Assembly: GCF_022605165.1 (NCBI RefSeq)
Contig: NC_063071.1
Span: forward strand, 1,426,001-1,490,000
Source of the DNA: Purpureocillium takamizusanense
Taxonomy: Eukaryota > Ascomycota > Sordariomycetes > Hypocreales > Ophiocordycipitaceae
Length of the DNA: 64,000 nucleotides
Direction: 5' to 3'
The position numbers were made by a program, and so were the translations under genes. A model generated the notes under the pieces. That model saw only the letters and a program-made list of their open reading frames with translations, ran no database searches and had not been told where the DNA came from. This document shows positions 56,918-64,000 of this stretch, in pieces (position 1 is the first letter of the stretch; every line of letters starts with the position of its first letter).

Positions 56918-58458
56918 CTTGCTCTCAACCACTTTTTTGTCGATGCGAGGCTGCGCTCTTGGGCCACATCGACGCGCACTTGAGCTGTCGGGGCGTCTCG
57001 CGCCTTGACGGCATTGGTCTCACTTTTTTTTTGGACGCACTCTGCCATTATGCTTTTTTTTCTTTCAGTTTTCTTCGGACACACACGGCGGCATCATGAC
57101 CTGCAAAGCCGGACGAGTGCCTTTTGTTAAGGCAGTAACGGTCACGGGGCATCCACGACGCATCTGATAGATTGCATTTCTTTTTGATTTCGGCACTCTC
57201 CTCGATTGATACCCTTAGACCGAGATTTGGGGAACTTGACGACCCGGGCAGAACAGTGGTGTTTATGGATCTAGGGCCACTCACTAGATCTGGGATAGGA
57301 GCATCGCGATTTCCGCGCTTCTGCCGTCACGTCACATCAGCAAGGGACTCCCCCCTTAGGGCATTTTTCTCGCTTTCACGATAGAGGGTCATGTTATCGC
57401 CGTGCGACAATAGACAAAAGTGGATTTCTCGGTTCTCTGGTCGGAAGTTGCTCAGGGCCTCTCGACGACGGACGGACATGGACATGGCGAGAGAGCATTG
57501 AGCATTGATTGGGAAAGGAGTGATCAACCGATTGGTCCCTTTCCGGTTCATTCTGAGAGCAAGGGCGAAGCCGCTCGACACAGGTTATGGATTTTGAGTT
57601 GGACGGCAGGCATCACACGCTCTCGCTGTTGGAGGGCCATGAAAGGCTCGGACCTGGTCGGGGGAAAAAGGAATCGGCCGGGCTACAGCCTGAGAAAGGC
57701 AGGACCGCGGACTGCGAAGCTGCTGCGGTGCGGTGCCCGTGGTTAGACAGGACAACCAGAGCGAACTGAGGAGTTCGAATAAAAAAAGGTTTTGCACTTA
57801 GCTGCCGTGTGTCTCTGTGATGCGTCGTGAAGAAGCAATGATGGTCTCTATGCACGCAACCTGCGCATATTTGCAATGATGTGATTCCTTTGAGAGTGAT
57901 CCCAGCATGGAATAGAAGCACGCCTTAACGCGCTCCCAGCCGACAAACTCAGAGCATACGCATGGCAGATGGAATTTACCTTTAGGTTGCGACACAATGT
58001 CGACCGGGATCTCTGTAAGATACTGATTAGGATAGCCGCTCGAGGCCAGGACAGTGGAAACCGCGGATTTGGGTAGGAGGTTACAATGAATTTCACGAAG
58101 GCGCTGCTATGTGCAAGCTATCATGAGCTCTGCAATGTCCGATTTATTGGTCGCCCGCGGTGCCGAAGACTTGCTTGACCATGATAGAATCGAGGGCATC
58201 AATGACCCTCCTGTTGCGATTTGGGCAGTATCACTCCTTTCCCCGCGTCAGTTCACTGATGACGAAGTAGATGTCAAAGTGATCCTTTTTGGAGACCACA
58301 GGAAGTTGAGTAGCAATTAATCCCTGTTTGCGGCGGCCGCGTGGCGGCTACAATTCGCGGAACCGGCCACGCCGCGGAAGAGGCAAGAGAGCGTGCATAT
58401 TCCCCTTCCCATGTCAGCTGTTTGTCGATTTCCATGGGCGAGGAGTTCCGACCCGGCA
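56918..58458. other. Convergent intergenic region between DED1 and the GAR synthetase gene
   Basis: About 1.5 kb of 3' flank. T-rich stretches follow DED1 (57030-57065) and an AATAAA occurs at about 57778. I searched the minus strand below 58459 for an AIRS (PurM-like) continuation of the GAR synthetase and found none. Confidence 0.5.
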
Positions 58459-60019
58459 TTATTGGCCCTGAAGACATTGGAGTGCAATGTCCTCGCGGTA
58501 GTACATGTCCCGAAAACGGACAGCGTTGACGCCCTTGTATGCCGCTGCCACGCAGTCCTCGAGGCTCCTGCCGTGTGCCGCCACGGACAAGACTCGCCCT
58601 CCCGCAGTCTTCAGCTTGCCATCATCGACTAGCTCCGTGCCGGCGTGGAACAGCACCACGTCGGGTGGCATCGCTCCGATCTCGATGTCGTCGCCAGAAC
58701 TGTAGGCGCCAGGGTAGCCGCCCGCGGCGATGACAACGTTGCAGGCGAAACCCGTCTTGATCGAAACGCTGGTCTTTCCGAGGGTGCCGTTGGTGCATGA
58801 GAGGAGCACTTGAGCAAGGTCCGTGTCGTCGGCCAGAAGGAGCATCACGCTCTGCGTCTCCGGGTCCCCGAACCGGGTGTTGTACTCTAGGACCGTTGGT
58901 CCAGCAGGTGTCATCATGACTCCGGTGAAGAGTAGCCCCCTGAATTCACGTCCTGCGTTGGAATCGCTCAGTCATGTATGCTAGTGTGATGGCAAGGGAC
59001 CGCAAATGATGTGCGTGCGTACCTTCAGCTCGTAAGCCGTCGAATGTAGGTCGAAGAATTTTCCTTTCGATTTCTTCGAGATCCGCGCCCGAAACAAACG
59101 GAGTGGGCGCGTACTCGCCCATCCCGCCAGTATTCGGACCCAGATTCCCCTTGAAGATGCGCTTGTGATCCTGGCCCGGCGGTAGCGTCAGGGTGGTTAT
59201 GCCGTCGCTAAACGTCAAGATGCTGATTTCTTGGCCCTCGAGGAGTTCCTCAATGACCACGGACGATGCCGCGCCCCCAAAGCGGCCGTGGACCACCATC
59301 TCGTCCAAAGCCTCGCAGGCTTCCTCTTTGGTGCTTGGGAGAATCACACCCTTGCCGGCTGCGAGACCGCTGGCCTTGATCACGACCGAATGATGGACGC
59401 GCCTCACGTACTCTTTCGCGGCCGCCACATCGTCGAAGTTCTGATACTCTGCTGTTGGGATACCGCAACGGCGCATGAAGTCTTTGGCGAAGGTCTTGGA
59501 TCCCTCCAGCTCTGCAGCCTCTTTTGTCGGGGCGTCGCAAGGAATGCCACCTGTTTGTTAAGTTAATTTTTATTTTTTCTTCTTAGCAGGCTCCTTCTTC
59601 GTGTGTGACAAACTGCAGCATCGAAAACGTGGAAATGTCATACATACCGCGCCGAAAGAACCCCTCGAGCCCCGCGACCACGTCTTCGTCAGGGCCGACT
59701 ACCACAAGGCCAATGTTCAAGTCATTCGCCAGCGAAACCAAGGAGGCGTAGTCTGAACCAGCAGGGGCTTGGATGTTGGAAACATTGTCCCGACCCCGAG
59801 CGGTGCCGCCGTTGCCCGGACAGACAAAGACGTGCGCAACGGACGGCGACTGACTCAATTTCTAGAAGCACGAACCGACCGACCGAACTCCCCTTGTCAG
59901 CTTGTCGGCACGTACCCATGGCCGAGCACAGAATCGGCGGGATGCCCTCTCACCCAGGCGATGGCATGCTCGCGTCCACCCTTGCCTATCAAAAGGACTC
60001 GAAGCGCCTTGACAGTCAT
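58459..60019 (-). CDS. Monofunctional phosphoribosylamine-glycine ligase (GAR synthetase), possibly a diverged paralogue of ADE5,7
   Basis: Four exons, 60019-59954, 59861-59648, 59550-59023 and 58952-58459, give 433 aa with all junctions in frame. The product covers the full PurD/GARS fold: N-terminal GKGGREHAIAW, ATP-grasp segments EGSKTFAKDFM and VIKASGLAAGKGVILP, GPNTGGMGEYAP and EYNTRFGDPETQ. It stops after MYYREDIA, at the usual end of GARS, with no AIRS (PurM) domain. GARS makes glycinamide ribonucleotide in purine synthesis; ascomycetes normally have it fused to AIRS. Three conserved spots differ from the PurD consensus: G-N-G-G is G-K-G-G (K13), GPE is GPD (D80), and the D-x-D after HKR is K-G-N (227-229). 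It may be a duplicate with a changed role. Confidence 0.87.
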
Positions 60020-60101
60020 GTCGATAACGTGGGGTCAAGACTTTGAGAATGAGAGGTGCATAAGTCGAAGAGTTTTTTTCTTCTCTTTTCGACAAGTGTG
60101 G

Positions 60102-60110
60102 TTTATATAA
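60102..60110 (-). promoter_or_regulatory. Probable TATA box of the GAR synthetase gene
   Basis: TTATATAAA on the minus strand, about 83 bp upstream of the ATG at 60019, followed by an A-rich stretch. A copy of the dispersed nonamer lies 11 bp further upstream. Confidence 0.5.
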
Positions 60111-60264
60111 GGGACTTGGGTACTTCGTAGCGAAAGTTTGATCGCTCGGCCCAAGGTACATCGAAGGAAGGGTTGGGCGGAACGCGTGCCTCCTGCCCCG
60201 CGAAGTTTGCTTGCCGTCTTGCAAGAAAGATTTAGCTCTGACGCCACACGCATTGGACACAGCA

Positions 60265-60282
60265 TGTGTGTGTGTGTGTGTG
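60265..60282. repeat. (TG)9 microsatellite
   Basis: Nine TG units between the two opposed TATA boxes of this intergenic region. Confidence 0.9.
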
Positions 60283-60387
60283 AATCACCAATGGCGACGC
60301 TCTGCCCTCTTGTCGGAAGCGTAGCTCGCGCATCTGGCACTCGCGTCATACATAGCGTGCACATAAGGGTGAGAGTCGCATGACCCC

Positions 60388-60396
60388 TATATAAAA
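60388..60396 (+). promoter_or_regulatory. Plus-strand TATA box without an evident gene
   Basis: TATATAAAA is followed after about 60 nt by C/T-rich, leader-like sequence, but the first ATG downstream (60525 or 60528) opens only about 15 codons before a TAA. Confidence 0.35.
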
Positions 60397-60820
60397 GCCG
60401 CTCGAGGCTCCAAAGAGTACTTTTCACAAGGCTTGATATCCTCCATTTACAAGAGAGAGCTGTCTTGTCTTGCCCATCTTGTCTCTTCATCTCATCTTTG
60501 TGGAAGTCGTAGGTGTCGTGGTATTATGATGTATAAAGGAGCCCAACTCTTTACGCCGCATTCGGGTTAATAACAGGCACCTATCTCCAGCTCGCAGCAT
60601 GACAATTATGACCAATGTCAAAAGCAACTGAGACTGCTGGATTTTTCGCTGAATTATTAGCCGCTCCACGTAGCTAGCAGGTGCCATGATGCCTACCTAC
60701 GATATGTAGCTTTGAGACGGTTCAAACCGCGATCCTGGTCTGTATCGCTAATGAGTAGACATAACGCTGGGTTCAATATACAGTACGAATTCTCTCTAAT
60801 GCTTTTTAGGGCCCTTGTGT

Positions 60821-63800
60821 CTATGACGAGGCCGGCCCCCTTTCAATGTCCGTGACCTGCACCGTCGGAGCATTCGACACGACGATCTCCGGCGCAGCAT
60901 CCTCCGAGCGAGCGCTCCGAATCGGGACAGCGCTCTCCCCCTCCTTGCTTCCATCACTCTCCTTCTTCCTCCTGATATTCCTGAGCGGCTTCGCCACGGC
61001 AGAAAAGAACCTGGCCAGCGCGCGGTACAACACCACCACGGGCCGCCCCGCCACGCTCGCGATGCTCGCAAACCACGCGTCCGGGAATAGGCGCACGGCC
61101 ACGGCCCAGGGCAGGCACATGAGCGCGATGACGACAGAAATGGCCCACTGCGTGCCGTCGAGCCCTTTCGGGCTGATGCCGAAGGCGCGCGAGCCGACAA
61201 AGATGATGGCCACCTGCAGACCGACCATGAGGCAGTTGATTCCGATAAAGAAATGATTGCGGTGCACGCCCTCGAGGATGTTGAAGCGGTTGTCGAGCCG
61301 CCGGTTATTGAACTCGTTGAAGATTTGCATCCACACAAACGTGTTGAAGATGAGCGTATCGAGCTCGATTCGCTGATCGGGCCTGTAGCCGAGCATGTCC
61401 ATGCCGGCAAAGTAGAGCGTCAGAGTCACGACGAGCTGGAAGATGGCCTGTCCGATAATCATCTTCCACATCTAGTTTTCGTCCATCAGTAAATGAGGTT
61501 GACGGGGTACAAGAAGCGACAACAGGGGGGTACACACGTTGATCGTGATGAGGGGTGCCTTCTTCCCCTGGGGCGGCCGGTTGAGAATCTTCTCCGTGGG
61601 CGGATCCGTGGCGAGGGCCAATGCGGCGAACGTATCCATGATGAGATTGACCCAGAGCAGCTGCACGGCCCTGAGCACAGACTTCATGTGCTCGTCGTAG
61701 ACGGCGGTGATAAAAGCCAGGAGCACTGCCGTGATGTTGACCGTGATTTGGAACTAGGCGGCCATGTCAGTCAAGAGTCGCCTCATTGATGACAAGGAAC
61801 TGGTCTCACCTGAAGGAACTTTTGGACGGCGTCGTTGACGGCCCTGCCCCACTTGAGGGCCGTCACGATGGAGGCAAAGTTGTCGTCCATGAGCACTATC
61901 GCGGACGCCTCCTTGGCCACCTCGGTTCCCGCGATGCCCATCGAGAAGCCCACATCAGCGGCTTTAAGCGCGGGCGCATCGTTGGTACCGTCTCCCGTCA
62001 CGGCGACCGTCTCGCCTAGCGCCTTGAGACGTGTCACGAGAATCCTCTTGTCCTCAGGGGACGAACGTGCTAGCACTTGCAGCTTGGGTAGTGTTTCGTC
62101 CATGGCCGCCTCCGAGAGTCTGCGAAAGACGGGGCCTTCCATGACAATGCCGCCCTCGGTGAAGATGCCGCACTCCGCAGCGATGGCCCGCGCCGTGACG
62201 ACGTTGTCACCCGTCACCATGCGCACGACGACACCAGCGTGCTGGGCCTTCTTGACCGCCTCGGGAACGCCCGACCGCACGGGGTCCTGAATGCCGACGA
62301 CGCCGAGGAAGACGAGCTCTTGCAGCAAGGAGACGAATTCGACGTGCTGTCCGTCGCCACTGCTTACCTTGGCGTGCGCCGGCGGCCACGACTCGTAGTC
62401 TTTGTATACCAGGCCGATGGTGCGAAGTGACTTGCTGGCATATTGGTTGATGGTCTGTCGGAGGGCTTCGACGCCAGTGGCGGTCAGAGGCTCCTCCTTA
62501 AGCGACTGCGGATCTGCTTTGGCAGAGCAGTATCCCAGCAAGATCTCGGAAGCTCCCTTGACGAGCAGCCGGTAGCCTCGACCGGAGCGCAGCCTGACCA
62601 CCGCGCCCATACACTTCTTGCTCGAGTCAAAGGGCATCATCTGCACAACGTGCTCGTTGGCCCTCGTCTCGGCGAGGGCCTGGAGGCCCAAGTGGTCCCT
62701 TGCGAGCTGCAGGAGGGCCGTCTCCGTCTTGGAGCCAATGAAGGTGACCTCGCCGTCCTCTTCTCCCTCAAAGGCGGTGGAGTTGACAGCGACAGACTGA
62801 ACAATCATCTCCTTGATCTCATCCGGAAGGCCGGACGCCCACTGACCGACAGACTGGCCCGACGGCTTCTCCGTATCGACCTTGTCGAATCTGGAGCTGC
62901 CAAACGTGCCCGCGACAACAGTCATCTTGTTAGTGGTCTAAAGGCGGACACGAGTCAGCCATGGGACATGTTACGAGGTCGAAAGACACCTTACCAGAGT
63001 CCCGGTCTTGTCAGAGCAAATGGTCGTTGCGTTTCCCATGGTCTCGCAAGCACGCAACATGCGCACCAGGTTGTTCTCCTTGAGCAGCCGCGTGGTGGCA
63101 AAGGCCAACGCGAGCGTCACTGCAAGCGGCAGGCCCTCAGGCACCGCCACGACGATGATGGTAATGGCCACGATGAGAATGTCCATGAACAGAGATGCTT
63201 TTTCCGCGGGTGAACCAGTGAGTCCGGGCAGAGACGCAAGGAACCGACATAGCAGTACGAAGAAGAGGAGTGCCGCTGCGCCACCGCCGAGCTTAGCAAT
63301 GGCGAGGGCGAGATTCTCGAGCTTCTTCTGCAGCGGCGTGGCCTCAACTTCGGTGCGTACAGACATCATGATCTTGCCGAAGCTACTGTTGACGCCGACC
63401 GAGGTACAGAGAAAGGTACCCATGCCTGTTCGTGTCAGTTTCACAAGTTTCCTGTGCTATGGACTCTCGGCTTGGCTATGCATACCCTCGAGGACCTTGG
63501 CACCAGAAATGATGAACGGGTCTATATCCTTGGTGCCGTTGCCATTTTCCAGAAGTCGCATCACCTGATCGCCACCGGTCTTCTTGAGCGCATCCGACTC
63601 TCCGGTTGCCGAAGACTCGTCGCATTTCAGGTCGTGGCCCTCGATGAAGACTCCATCGACGGGCACGAGGTCACCGGGCTCCAAGTGCAGCACGTCCCCA
63701 ACCAGAATGTCGTGGACGTTGATCATGAAGGAGCGGCCCGACCGGATGACCTTGATCTCACGGTCCTCCTTGCGGGCGTTGAGCTTAACAAACGCCTTTT

Positions 63801-64000
63801 CCTTTTGCCAGTCGTTGAGAGACCCGACGGCAGTGACAATGATGATGGCTGCGCAGATGGCGACGCCCTCGACCCAGTCGACGGGCGCGGGCGATCCGGG
63901 CGGGTGGTCGACGCCGAGGGTCTCGTAGAGGCCGAGTGCGAGGGAGATGACGGCGGCGACGGTCAGCAGAATGAGGACCTTGTCGTTGTAGGCGTTCCAC
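60821..64000 (-). CDS. PMC1: PMC1-type P-type calcium-transporting ATPase (3' part; gene continues beyond right edge)
   Basis: Five exons are visible, 64000-63486 (continues), 63425-62995, 62937-61810, 61753-61538 and 61471-60821, encoding about 980 residues. The frame opens with [21 protein letters not shown] (membrane helix). Then follow the actuator motif [11 protein letters not shown], the PEGLP helix, the phosphorylation site SDKTGT split from TTNKMT by an intron, KGASE in the nucleotide-binding domain, [11 protein letters not shown], and the C-terminal membrane helices ([32 protein letters not shown]). This matches IIB (PMCA/Pmc1) pumps, which move Ca2+ into the vacuole and are usually calcineurin-controlled. 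The last 50 residues are Lys/Arg/Ser-rich. The N-terminal part and its promoter lie outside the window. Confidence 0.93.

Larger units (their letters stand above)
60020..60820. other. Intergenic region between the calcium ATPase and GAR synthetase genes
   Basis: It contains a minus-strand TATA box for the GAR synthetase gene, a nonamer copy (TACTTCGTA, 60121), a TG tract and a plus-strand TATA box followed by leader-like sequence but no gene. Confidence 0.5.

Noticed and set aside
57585..58458. Possible AIRS (PurM) domain or its remnant downstream of the GAR synthetase
   Set aside because: Minus-strand frames here are short and show none of the AIRS motifs; the stop at 58459 is the natural end of the GARS fold.

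Overview
The window is nuclear DNA of a filamentous ascomycete, most likely a sordariomycete and plausibly Hypocreales. The support is GC-rich, C-ending codon use, many short introns (about 50-95 nt) with GTANGT-like donors and CTAAC/CTGAC branch points, and a gene set typical of Pezizomycotina (class II eIF4E, HAT2, an Ulp2-type SUMO protease, a C-terminally extended PMP3). I saw no bacterial features, no tRNA or rRNA gene, no CRISPR array and no intact transposon. The species is not determined.

Layout. 0-7.5 kb: 3' end of an unrecognised gene, SAD1/USP39-like splicing factor (+), eIF4E2/4EHP-like cap-binding protein (-), LOC1 ribosome-assembly factor (+). 7.5-15 kb: six-exon alpha/beta hydrolase (-) and the CTD kinase catalytic subunit CTK1 with a long RS domain (+). 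15-21 kb: a secreted low-complexity Met/Lys-rich protein (+), a DUF7704-like membrane protein (-) and a disordered unknown (-). 21-29 kb: two long gene-poor stretches around the small proteolipid PMP3 (-). 29-44 kb: NRP1-like RNA-binding protein (+), an F-box-like unknown (-), HAT2 (-) divergent from XRN1 (+), SPC3 (-). 45-57 kb: Ulp2-like SUMO protease (+), RRP9 (-) divergent from proteasome subunit PRE1 (+), DED1 helicase (+). 58-64 kb: a monofunctional GAR synthetase (-) and the 3' part of a PMC1-type calcium ATPase (-) that runs off the right edge.

Most genes are housekeeping genes of RNA metabolism (SAD1, CTK1, XRN1, NRP1, DED1, RRP9, LOC1, eIF4E2) and protein homeostasis (PRE1, ULP2, SPC3). 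They do not form an operon-like pathway. Gene models with introns were built by eye from splice consensus, reading frame and family conservation, and exon coordinates are given in each entry.

The points most worth following are: a stand-alone GAR synthetase with substitutions in conserved active-site motifs, where ascomycetes normally carry a GARS-AIRS fusion; a nonamer, TACGAAGTA, that recurs seven times and only outside coding exons; a secreted Met-rich protein with several dibasic sites; an NRP1 protein whose exonuclease-like domain has lost its first catalytic acids; and a proteasome gene whose start codon is split by an intron.
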